Shown here one piece after another: positions 1 through 5,792 of a DNA stretch of 6,115 bases (its first letter is position 1; every line of letters starts with the position of its first letter). The stretch covers positions 1 through 6,115 of the forward strand of contig JAISXJ010000181.1 of the NCBI GenBank assembly GCA_031270565.1, in the 5' to 3' direction. The stretch is from Prevotellaceae bacterium (lineage in GTDB: Bacteria; Bacteroidota; Bacteroidia; Bacteroidales; Paludibacteraceae). The position numbers and the translations under genes are program-made. Under the pieces are notes generated by a model, which made no database searches, was not told the DNA's origin, and saw only the letters and a list, made by a program, of their open reading frames with translations.

Positions 1-155
1 GAAATGTGCCGCAATAATTGTATATGTATATAGCGTCACAACGCAAAAAAACTTCGCGTTGATAACCAGTAACCAAAAAGTTTTTAATAAATGATAAGCC
101 CTTGAATACAAGGAGTTAAGCTGAATGCGGGGGGGGCTTTTGTAACGAGCTTACT

Positions 156-178
156 TTTAGCCGGTTAAACCGTCTAAA
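156..178. repeat. 23-bp imperfect palindrome
   Basis: Arms 156-166 and 168-178 pair around the A at 167 with a single mismatch (C161 against T173). The inner arms read CGGTT and AACCG, and the outer arms TTTAG and CTAAA. It could be a protein-binding dyad or a short RNA hairpin. No T-tract follows on either strand, so it is not a typical intrinsic terminator. Its role is unknown. Confidence 0.5.
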
Positions 179-270
179 CTGCAAAAATGGTAAATATAGA
201 ATCCCAGATGTAAGCATCGTTTGAGTTGATTTTAGATGTGTATAATAATGGGGCAAAGATAATGCTTTTT

Positions 271-298
271 TAGTGAATAGTGAATAACGAATAGTGAA
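271..298. repeat. Heptamer array A (TAGTGAA type, 4 units)
   Basis: Four consecutive 7-base units: TAGTGAA, TAGTGAA, TAACGAA and TAGTGAA. A T-run precedes the array and TAAT plus a T-run follows it. The same unit types in a different order, with the same flanking T-runs, occur at 5531-5558 on the other side of the gene block. Confidence 0.85.
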
Positions 299-310
299 TA
301 ATTTTTTTTT

Positions 311-366
311 TAGAGTTTAGAGTTTAGAGTTTTAATTCGTAATTCTCAATTCTCAATTCTCAATTC
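311..366. repeat. Heptamer array B (8 contiguous units)
   Basis: Eight 7-base units in unbroken register: TAGAGTT three times, then TTAATTC, GTAATTC, and TCAATTC three times. The unit sequence changes along the array while the 7-base period is kept, as in heptanucleotide short tandem repeats of bacterial intergenic DNA. It ends 17 bases before the stop codon of the ClC gene, so it lies in that gene's 3' untranslated region or just beyond. No G+C-rich terminator hairpin is visible in between. Confidence 0.85.
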
Positions 367-382
367 ACTAAAATACTACTCG

Positions 383-2170
383 TTATTCCTCTGAAAAATG
401 TACCAGCACGTGCCGATAGGAATTAAATATCTTTGACTTGGAAACAAACCCAAGATATTCGCCATTATCGCCGACAACGGGAAGATTCCACGCGCCGGTG
501 CGCTCAAAAACATCCATAACCTTCTCCATAGTCAAATGAACATTGATTTTTGCCGGCGGCACAACCATCAGTTTTCTAACGGTGAAACGCTGATACAGTT
601 CGGGACGGAACATAATATTGCGCACCTCGTCAAGGGGTAATACGCCCACCAGCCTGTTATTCGACCTGTTGACAACGGGATAGACATTCCGGTTGGAACG
701 TGAAATAACTTTGACAAGTTCACCCAGCGTCATATCGGGATAGATGGTTTCCAAATCTGTTTCGATGACATTATCCATCTTCAACAGGGTGAGCACAGCA
801 CGGTCTTTGTGATGCGTAAGCAGTTCGCCTTTCTGCGCCAATCGCATGGCATAAAGGCTGTGCGGCTCAAAGATGATAATAGTGAGATATGAGATGACGG
901 TTGTAATCATAAGCGTCATAAAGAGGTCGTACCCTCCTGTGAGTTCGGCAATGAGGAATGTTCCCGTGAGCGGCGCATGCATCACGCCGGACATTAAGCC
1001 CGCCATACCGGCAAAAGCAAAATTGCGTATCGGAATCAGGAATCCCATTTCGTTAAGTAGCAGGGCTACCACATATCCCGTGAGGCAGCCGACAAAAAGA
1101 CTTGGCGCAAAAATACCGCCCGTTCCGCCGGCGCCGTTGGTAGCTGCTGAAGCGACAATCTTAAAAAGAATAAGCGCAACAAAAAAGAGTATCACCCCCC
1201 ATACGGTATGCCTGTAATCGTACCAAAGCGATTGATTAAACACTTTGTCCGTCTCTCCGGAGAGCAGCGCTGCGATGGTGTCGTAACCTTCGCCGTAAAG
1301 CGGTGGCATCAGGAAAATCAGAAGGCTGAGCGCAACTCCGCCAATGATGATTTTGATATAAGCATTACCTACTTTCTTGAACAACTGTTCGAGTTTGTTC
1401 ATGCCCCGCGTGAAATAGAGCGACACCAGTCCGCATATAATACCCAGCAGGATAATATATGGGATTCGCTCCAGAACAAACGGGTCGTGCGTTTCAAATC
1501 GAAACATAGCTTCGTTTCCCGTCAGAAAGTAGGACAGGGCGGTTGCCGTTATGGATGCAATTAACAGAGGCACTATGGATGTCATAGTCAGGTCAAGCAG
1601 CAGGACTTCAAGCGTAAAGGCTACCCCCGCGATAGGGGCTTTAAAGATACCGCCAATAGCTCCCGCAGCGCCACAACCAGCCAAGAGCATCAGCGTTCTT
1701 TGGTCCATTTTAAAGATGCGTCCCAGATTCGACCCGATGGCAGACCCTGTCAGCACAATCGGCGCCTCTGCACCCACCGACCCGCCAAAACCAATTGTAA
1801 TGGAACTTGCCACAATCGACGACCACGTATTGTGCAGCTTGATAATTGATTTATGTTGAGAAATGGCGTAAAGAATCTTCGTTACACCGTGACTAATATC
1901 ATCTTTCACAACATAACGCACAAAAAGCGAGGCAATCAGGATTCCCACTGCCGGAAATGCCAGATACCAGAAATTAATTTCGTGGTCGCTGAGGTTGATA
2001 ACAACCGTGTGAATCAGATGTATGAAACTCTTGAGCACAAAAGCCGCCCCTGCAGCCCCAATGCCAACAAGAAAACTGAGGATTAAAATGAATTGGCGCT
2101 GCTTGATATGCTTTTCGCGCCAGTCCAAAAGTCTGAGATAGCGGTCTTTTGAAGGTCTAATCTGCATCAT
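383..2170 (-). CDS. ClC-family chloride channel/transporter with C-terminal CBS pair
   Basis: This is a polytopic inner-membrane protein of the ClC family, which moves chloride through a gated pore, either passively or coupled to protons. From the ATG at 2170 it has 595 residues. Hydrophobic helices fill residues ~26-440. Family signatures are visible: the gating glutamate in GAEAP (E135), the GGIFAP anion-site motif (~351-356), and a tyrosine in HSLYAM (Y440) matching the pore tyrosine of E. coli ClcA. The usual GSGIP motif is replaced by DISHG. The second inner glutamate (E203 in ClcA) is valine (V189), as in ClC channels. Residues ~464-521 and ~527-590 form two CBS domains, which in this family often bind nucleotides. 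The frame stays open to a TTG at 2212, but two adjacent ATGs (2170 and 2167) begin the conserved part, so I chose the first. The gene lies 162 bp after rpsO, beyond a terminator. Confidence 0.93.
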   Translation of the reverse strand: MMQIRPSKDRYLRLLDWREKHIKQRQFILILSFLVGIGAAGAAFVLKSFIHLIHTVVINLSDHEINFWYLAFPAVGILIASLFVRYVVKDDISHGVTKILYAISQHKSIIKLHNTWSSIVASSITIGFGGSVGAEAPIVLTGSAIGSNLGRIFKMDQRTLMLLAGCGAAGAIGGIFKAPIAGVAFTLEVLLLDLTMTSIVPLLIASITATALSYFLTGNEAMFRFETHDPFVLERIPYIILLGIICGLVSLYFTRGMNKLEQLFKKVGNAYIKIIIGGVALSLLIFLMPPLYGEGYDTIAALLSGETDKVFNQSLWYDYRHTVWGVILFFVALILFKIVASAATNGAGGTGGIFAPSLFVGCLTGYVVALLLNEMGFLIPIRNFAFAGMAGLMSGVMHAPLTGTFLIAELTGGYDLFMTLMITTVISYLTIIIFEPHSLYAMRLAQKGELLTHHKDRAVLTLLKMDNVIETDLETIYPDMTLGELVKVISRSNRNVYPVVNRSNNRLVGVLPLDEVRNIMFRPELYQRFTVRKLMVVPPAKINVHLTMEKVMDVFERTGAWNLPVVGDNGEYLGFVSKSKIFNSYRHVLVHFSEE

Positions 2171-2209
2171 GATAGAGAGAAACAACTTTTTAAGCAGTGA
2201 GAGCAGAGA

Positions 2210-2243
2210 CAAACTTGTTTTTTACTATGCCAAGTGGCGCAAA
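2210..2243 (-). promoter_or_regulatory. Possible weak promoter of the ClC gene
   Basis: On the minus strand CAAGTTTG (2210-2217) matches the Bacteroidetes -7 box TAnnTTTG except at its first base. A TTTG (2240-2243) lies 22 bases upstream, slightly wider than the usual 19-21. Transcription would begin ~30-35 bases before the ATG at 2170, downstream of the alternative TTG codon, which would favour the ATG. The match is imperfect and could be chance. Confidence 0.3.
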
Positions 2244-2277
2244 ACGTCGGTTGAAAACTATGTTTTATTTTTATCGG

Positions 2278-2310
2278 AAAAAGGCACTCCAAATGATTTG
2301 AAATGCCTTT
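2278..2310 (-). terminator. Intrinsic terminator after rpsO
   Basis: Read on the minus strand, AAAGGCATTTCAAAT (from 2310) pairs with ATTTGGAGTGCCTTT (to 2280) around one central base, with only two G-T wobbles. The innermost pairs must open to form a real loop, leaving about 12 bp of stem. A run of five T follows (2282-2278). It starts 22 bp after the rpsO stop codon and separates rpsO from the ClC gene. Confidence 0.8.
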
Positions 2311-2332
2311 CTACTTCAGACCAAAGCAACAG

Positions 2333-2602
2333 TTATTTTCTGATGCCTAATTCTTTGATGATAGAGCGGTAACGTTCGATGTCCACATCTTTGAGATAGT
2401 CCAACAAACGACGACGCTTACCTACCAGCATTTTGAGCGAACGCTCCGTGCTATAATCCTTCTTATTTGACCTAAGATGTTCGGTCAAATGGCTAATACG
2501 GTACGAAAACAGCGCTACTTGAGCCTCAGGTGAGCCGGTATCGGTGTTAGACTTTCCGTATTTACCGAAGATTTCTGTCTTTTTTTCAGCAGTTAAATAC
2601 AT
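2333..2602 (-). CDS. rpsO: 30S ribosomal protein S15
   Basis: S15 binds the central domain of 16S rRNA early in 30S assembly and takes part in an intersubunit bridge. The 89-residue length is exactly usual. The family core is clear: the loop segment DTGSPEAQVA (~21-30), the signature around SHLTEHL with D49 and S51 (~37-52), and the basic GKRRRLLDYL helix (61-70). The start is the ATG at 2602; no other methionine lies upstream in a plausible position. It has its own promoter (2643-2673) in the gap after guaA and a terminator just downstream, so it looks monocistronic. In E. coli S15 represses its own translation through an mRNA pseudoknot. The ~35-base leader here is A+T-rich and shows no obvious equivalent, although a 12-bp palindrome lies at the likely transcription start. 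Confidence 0.98.
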   Translation of the reverse strand: MYLTAEKKTEIFGKYGKSNTDTGSPEAQVALFSYRISHLTEHLRSNKKDYSTERSLKMLVGKRRRLLDYLKDVDIERYRSIIKELGIRK

Positions 2603-2626
2603 ACTTACGATTGGATAAAATTGATA

Positions 2627-2638
2627 CTTAATATTAAG
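2627..2638. repeat. 12-bp perfect palindrome at the rpsO transcription start
   Basis: CTTAATATTAAG equals its own reverse complement. It begins 5 bases downstream of the rpsO -7 box, so the expected transcription start falls within it. It is A+T-rich and may be chance, but its position would suit an operator or a structured 5' mRNA end. Confidence 0.4.
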
Positions 2639-2642
2639 GCGA

Positions 2643-2673
2643 CAAAGGTACGTATTATTTTTATATCTGCAAA
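2643..2673 (-). promoter_or_regulatory. rpsO promoter, Bacteroidetes type
   Basis: On the minus strand TTTG (2670-2673) is followed after exactly 19 bases by TACCTTTG (2643-2650). This is the canonical Bacteroidetes primary-sigma promoter, TTTG at -33 and TAnnTTTG at -7. The expected start of transcription is near 2636-2638, giving a leader of ~35 bases before the rpsO ATG. Confidence 0.85.
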
Positions 2674-2689
2674 GTGCAACAGATATAAA
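2660..2689. promoter_or_regulatory. Perfect inverted repeat over the rpsO -33 element
   Basis: TTTATATCTG (2660-2669) and CAGATATAAA (2680-2689) are exact reverse complements separated by 10 bases. The spacer contains the -33 TTTG of the rpsO promoter. A protein bound to both half-sites would cover the -33 region. The arms are upstream of the transcription start, so an RNA hairpin in the rpsO transcript is not the explanation; it could form only in a guaA read-through transcript. No T-tract follows, so it is not a good guaA terminator. Confidence 0.6.
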
Positions 2690-2769
2690 TTATTTTACAC
2701 GGACAAATTCGCATCAATTTACTATTTCGCCACCTCCGACAGCTTTATTAAGCATTAATCCACACGAAA

Positions 2770-4305
2770 TTATTCCCATTCGATAGTTGCCGGAGGTTTT
2801 GAGGTGATGTCGTAAACAACACGATTGACGCCGGTAATCTCATTGATAATGCGACGACTGATGATGTCTAATATCTCGTAGGGAATACGCGCCCAGTCGG
2901 CAGTCATACCGTCGGTAGCGGTAACGGCGCGGATGCCTATTGTGTAGTCATACGTACGCTCGTCGCCCATAACGCCAACGCTGCGGACATTGGTCAATAT
3001 GGTGAAATACTGCCAGATGCTGCGGCTGAGATTCGCCTTAACAATCTCTTCGCGCAGAATGGCATCGCTTTCACGTACGATACGCAGTTTCTCTTCCGTA
3101 ACATCGCCAATGATGCGGATAGCCAGTCCGGGACCGGGGAAGGGTTGCCGCCAGACGATACCTGTAGGGATGCCAAGCATTTCACCAAGTACACGTACTT
3201 CATCCTTAAAGAGCGCTTTAAGCGGCTCTATCAGTTGAAAACGCAGGTCTTTGGGTAATCCGCCGACATTATGATGGCTTTTTATCTTGTGCGCAGTCTT
3301 TGTACCGCTTTCAATAATATCGGTGTAAAGAGTTCCCTGTGCCAGAAAGTCGAACTGTCCGAGTTTTTCGGATTCCCTTTCAAAAGTAGAAATAAACTCA
3401 TTCCCGATGATTTTACGTTTACGTTCAGGGTCACGGACGCTGGCGAGCCGTGTGAGAAATCTTTCACGCGCGTCAATACGGATAACCTGCATGCCGAACA
3501 GATTATCGCAAAGTGTCATAACCTCTTCGCCTTCGTTCTTGCGCAGCATACCGTGGTCAATAAACATACAGGTTAACTGATTGCCGATAGCTTTGTGCAG
3601 CAGTACAGCCACCACCATCGAATCCACACCGCCACTCAAGCCACAAAGCACCTGCCTGTTTCCAACCTGCAAACGGATGGCGCTCAACTGACTATCAAGA
3701 TATGACTCCATAGTCCAGTCCTTATCTGCCTTACAGATTTCATAAACAAAATTACGGATAATATCTGTGCCATAGATGCTGTGTTGCACTTCAGGGTGGA
3801 ACTGTACAAGATAGGTTTGTAGCGCTTTGCTGTAAATGGCTGCTGCCAAACCGTTGGCGCTTTTGGCGGCGAGGGTGAAGCCCTGCGGAAGGTCTGCCAC
3901 GTAATCGCCGTGACTCATCCAGACGTCCTGTTCTTTGGGCAGACCGGCAAACAGAGCGCAGTCGTCCTCAACGGAGATTGTCATCTTGCCATATTCCTTG
4001 GTTTCGCCCTGTTCAATGCGTCCGCCGTAATACTGACCGGCAAGTTGCATGCCGTAACAAATGCCTAATATGGGCAAGCCGAGCGAAAAAATACGCGGGT
4101 CACAAGTGAATGCGTCTTCGGCATAAACACTTTTAGGTCCTCCGCTGAAGACAATCCCTTTAATGTTGGGAATGGCACGGATGTCCGCCGCCGTGATGTC
4201 GTGCGGACATAATTCACTGAAAACGCCCATCTCTCGTATCCGGCGTGCTATAAGTTGGTTGTACTGACTGCCAAAGTCAAGTACCAGAATTTTACTATAT
4301 TCCAT
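2770..4305 (-). CDS. guaA: GMP synthase (glutamine-hydrolysing)
   Basis: This cytosolic enzyme converts XMP, ATP and glutamine to GMP, the last step of de novo guanine nucleotide synthesis. All 511 residues of a typical GuaA are present. The N-terminal class I glutamine amidotransferase domain (~1-190) has the nucleophile C83 in GICYGMQ and the partners H170 and E172 in QFHPEV. The ATP-pyrophosphatase domain has the P-loop SGGVDS (224-229). The C-terminal dimerisation and XMP-binding region carries WRQPFPGPGLAIRI (~385-398) and ends in the family tail KPPATIEWE. The ATG at 4305 begins the conserved MEYSKILVLDFGSQY. It follows pyrB on the same strand with a 27-bp gap and no promoter-like box, so the two are probably co-transcribed. 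No clear intrinsic terminator is seen in the 167 bp before rpsO. Confidence 0.98.
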   Translation of the reverse strand: MEYSKILVLDFGSQYNQLIARRIREMGVFSELCPHDITAADIRAIPNIKGIVFSGGPKSVYAEDAFTCDPRIFSLGLPILGICYGMQLAGQYYGGRIEQGETKEYGKMTISVEDDCALFAGLPKEQDVWMSHGDYVADLPQGFTLAAKSANGLAAAIYSKALQTYLVQFHPEVQHSIYGTDIIRNFVYEICKADKDWTMESYLDSQLSAIRLQVGNRQVLCGLSGGVDSMVVAVLLHKAIGNQLTCMFIDHGMLRKNEGEEVMTLCDNLFGMQVIRIDARERFLTRLASVRDPERKRKIIGNEFISTFERESEKLGQFDFLAQGTLYTDIIESGTKTAHKIKSHHNVGGLPKDLRFQLIEPLKALFKDEVRVLGEMLGIPTGIVWRQPFPGPGLAIRIIGDVTEEKLRIVRESDAILREEIVKANLSRSIWQYFTILTNVRSVGVMGDERTYDYTIGIRAVTATDGMTADWARIPYEILDIISRRIINEITGVNRVVYDITSKPPATIEWE

Positions 4306-4332
4306 AAAATAATTAGTGATTGTAAAGAGGTT

Positions 4333-5409
4333 CTACAGTATTTCCGCATCGCAATAAACGCACCGTCTGGTGTTATGCTCTGCCGGATGATTATAAGGTA
4401 TTACGGGTTCTACAGCGCTAATGCAGCGCGGGTTTTTGCAAAGATTACCGGTTTGCCAGGTTGCGGGAGGCATTTCCGGCAGACGATAATCGGCATTGTG
4501 CTTCAGAAGCGTATGAATTAATGCCATACGCACATATTTTCCATTCTCCACTTGACGGAAATAGGCGGCGCGCGGGTCGGCGTCAACCTCCGGCGCTATT
4601 TCGTTTACGCGCGGCAACGGATGCATGATAATCATCTGTTTTGGAGCGTTTGCCAGCTTTGCCGCATCAAGAATAAAACTGTCTTTGAGGCGAATGTATT
4701 GCGCTTCGTCATCAAAACGTTCTTTTTGGATGCGGGTCATATAAAGTACGTCGAGGTCAGGGATAGCGGCTTCGAGGCTGGACTGTTCGGAAAAACTGAG
4801 GGATGGATGGTCGTTAACGGCATGTATAATGTAGTCGGGCAGACGCAACTCATCCGGAGCGATTAGTACAAACCGGTTGTTCTTGTATCGGCTGAGCGCT
4901 TTAAGAAGTGAATGAACGGTACGTCCGTATTTCAAGTCGCCGCACAATCCGACAGTCAGGTTATCAAGACGTCCTTTTTCTCGTTTTATGGTCAACAGGT
5001 CTGTTAATGTCTGTGTTGGGTGACTGTGTCCGCCGTCTCCGGCATTAATAACAGGCACGGAAGCGTGGAGCGCAGCCACCATCGGTGCACCCTCCTGCGG
5101 GTGACGGATTGCGATAATATCGGCAAACTTGCTTACCACACGCACTGTATCGGCGACCGTTTCGCCCTTACTGACAGAGGATGAACCGGCTTCGGAAAAG
5201 CCCAGCGCATGCCCGCCAAGTTCTATGATGGCAGCAGTAAAACTCAGTCGTGTACGGGTGCTTGGTTCATAAAAGAGGGTAGCTAATTTTGTTCCTTGCC
5301 GGAGGCGGCTGGGGTCAAACTCACGGTTAATCATTTGCATTGCCAAACCCAAAATAGCATCTGTTTCCGAAACAGACAGGTCGGTAGGGTCTAATAGATG
5401 TTGATTCAT
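4333..5409 (-). CDS. pyrB: Aspartate carbamoyltransferase catalytic chain with a PyrI-like zinc tail
   Basis: PyrB joins carbamoyl phosphate and aspartate to give carbamoyl aspartate, the committed step of pyrimidine synthesis. In the 358-residue protein from the ATG at 5409, active-site motifs are intact: STRTR (50-54), S80-K81 of the SVSKGE loop, RHP (102-104), HPTQ (130-133), R163 in KYGRTVHS, R226 and Q228 in TRIQ, and HPLPR (263-267). PyrB normally ends near residue 306-310. Here ~50 more residues hold C324-x4-C329-x20-C350-x2-C353, with CKNPRCISAVEPV and RRCVYCDAE closely resembling the zinc domain of the regulatory chain PyrI (C-x4-C-x23-C-x2-C in E. coli). The PyrI nucleotide-binding domain is missing. 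The frame is open 15 codons further to an ATG at 5454, but that codon overlaps the -7 box, so the ATG at 5409 is the likely start. guaA follows after 27 bp. Confidence 0.95.
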   Translation of the reverse strand: MNQHLLDPTDLSVSETDAILGLAMQMINREFDPSRLRQGTKLATLFYEPSTRTRLSFTAAIIELGGHALGFSEAGSSSVSKGETVADTVRVVSKFADIIAIRHPQEGAPMVAALHASVPVINAGDGGHSHPTQTLTDLLTIKREKGRLDNLTVGLCGDLKYGRTVHSLLKALSRYKNNRFVLIAPDELRLPDYIIHAVNDHPSLSFSEQSSLEAAIPDLDVLYMTRIQKERFDDEAQYIRLKDSFILDAAKLANAPKQMIIMHPLPRVNEIAPEVDADPRAAYFRQVENGKYVRMALIHTLLKHNADYRLPEMPPATWQTGNLCKNPRCISAVEPVIPYNHPAEHNTRRCVYCDAEIL

Positions 5410-5451
5410 ATTCTTATGGAGTGAAAAATGTGAGCGTGTTTTTTTCGCGTG

Positions 5452-5459
5452 CAAAGGTA
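5452..5459 (-). promoter_or_regulatory. pyrB promoter -7 box
   Basis: TACCTTTG on the minus strand is identical to the rpsO -7 box and fits the Bacteroidetes consensus TAnnTTTG. Transcription would begin near 5446, about 37 bases before the pyrB ATG at 5409. No good TTTG is found 19-21 bases upstream; that stretch is occupied by heptamer array C. The promoter probably drives both pyrB and guaA. Confidence 0.65.
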
Positions 5460-5469
5460 CACCTTTTTT

Positions 5470-5519
5470 TAGTTATTAGAGTGTAGTTATTAGTTGTTAG
5501 TGACATAACGAATAGTGAA
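5470..5519. repeat. Heptamer array C (7 units with one slip)
   Basis: Units TAGTTAT, TAGAGTG, TAGTTAT, TAGTTGT and TAGTGAC fill 5470-5504. One extra A follows, then TAACGAA and TAGTGAA (5506-5519). The last two unit types are those of arrays A and D. The array begins 11 bases upstream of the pyrB -7 box, so the -33 position lies within it. Confidence 0.75.
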
Positions 5520-5530
5520 CAATGTTTTTT

Positions 5531-5558
5531 TAGTGAATAACGAATAGTGAATAGTGAA
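5531..5558. repeat. Heptamer array D (TAGTGAA type, 4 units)
   Basis: Units TAGTGAA, TAACGAA, TAGTGAA and TAGTGAA, with a T-run before and TAATA plus a T-run after. This is nearly a copy of array A (271-298). Over 50 aligned bases (261-310 against 5521-5570) I count 6 mismatches. Confidence 0.85.
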
Positions 5559-5585
5559 TAATATTTTTTTGCGGCGTACATTTTT

Positions 5586-5620
5586 CAGTTTTCATTATTC
5601 ATTGTTCAGTGAATAGTATT
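5586..5620. repeat. Heptamer array E (5 degenerate units)
   Basis: The 7-base units are CAGTTTT, CATTATT, CATTGTT, CAGTGAA and TAGTATT. They share a C/T-A-G/T start rather than a full sequence. The 7-base register is the same feature seen in the neighbouring arrays. Confidence 0.6.
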
Positions 5621-5668
5621 TGTGGCTAAATTACTTTTGAGATAGCTTCAGAGATTAAAGCCGTTTTT

Positions 5669-5689
5669 CTGAAAACTGACAACTGAAAA
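5669..5689. repeat. Heptamer array F (3 units)
   Basis: Three units CTGAAAA, CTGACAA and CTGAAAA in tandem. It is short, but has the same 7-base period as the other arrays in this intergenic region. Confidence 0.55.
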
Positions 5690-5711
5690 CTTTTGAAACA
5701 GCCCCATTTTT

Positions 5712-5738
5712 CACAGGATTAACAGGATGCTCAAGATG
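5712..5738. repeat. 9-bp-period tandem repeat (3 units)
   Basis: Units CACAGGATT, AACAGGATG and CTCAAGATG follow each other with a 9-base period. On the minus strand this reads as repeated ATCCTG-type units. I recall similar intergenic repeats from Bacteroidetes genomes but cannot verify this here. It is a second repeat class beside the 7-base arrays. Confidence 0.5.
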
Positions 5739-5754
5739 ATTATTTTTTAATATT

Positions 5755-5767
5755 GCTGTCCGCTAAA
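5755..5767. repeat. Direct repeat GCTGTCCGCTAAA, copy 1
   Basis: This 13-bp word is exactly repeated at 6066-6078, where its complement encodes FSGQ near the start of the transposase remnant. Allowing one mismatch, the match extends to 16 bp. The core CTGTCCG occurs a third time at 5789-5795. It may mark the right end of the decayed insertion sequence or a transposase-binding word. A 13-bp match in 6 kb can also arise by chance. Confidence 0.4.
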
Positions 5768-5792
5768 CTTAAAAAGCGCACAAAACACCTGT

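Larger units (their letters stand above)
1..382. other. Intergenic region downstream of the ClC gene, no supported gene
   Basis: No convincing coding region is present. The longest minus-strand ATG frame is 33 codons (116-217), runs through a palindrome and a C8/G8 homopolymer, and resembles nothing I know. A minus-strand frame open from 147 to the window edge has no ATG. The region holds a G8 tract (129-136), a 23-bp imperfect palindrome (156-178), a small inverted repeat CCTTG/CAAGG (100-104 and 109-113), and two 7-bp-period arrays (271-298 and 311-366). A TATCTTTG -7-like box on the minus strand (254-261) has no -33 partner. The DNA is best read as intergenic, with repeats next to the 3' end of the ClC gene. 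Confidence 0.6.

Noticed and set aside
129..136. G8 tract as a phase-variable switch
   Set aside because: It is not inside a supported gene and no promoter elements are spaced around it. Length variation among strains would be needed to reopen this.
1..147. Minus-strand frame open to the window edge
   Set aside because: It has no ATG, no ribosome binding site and no recognisable similarity. It could be chance in A+T-rich DNA.
254..261. TATCTTTG on the minus strand, possible promoter for a small gene in 1-217
   Set aside because: No TTTG at the proper distance upstream, and the only ATG frame below it (116-217) is 33 codons of low-complexity sequence. Six-base-specified boxes of this kind are expected a few times in 6 kb.
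873..1859. Several plus-strand open frames of ~100 codons opposite the ClC gene
   Set aside because: They are complements of a strongly conserved membrane-protein gene and contain no recognisable domains or promoter signals.
2171..2212. TTG-initiated N-terminal extension of the ClC protein (14 residues)
   Set aside because: Family homology begins at about the tandem ATGs, TTG starts are uncommon in Bacteroidetes, and the weak promoter candidate would start transcription after the TTG.
2742..2753. GCTT/AAGC hairpin as a guaA terminator
   Set aside because: The stem is only 4 bp, A+T-rich and without a T-tract, too weak to support.
5410..5454. N-terminal extension of PyrB from an upstream ATG (15 residues)
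   Set aside because: The ATG overlaps the -7 box TACCTTTG, and PyrB homology starts at the MNQHLLDP methionine at 5409.
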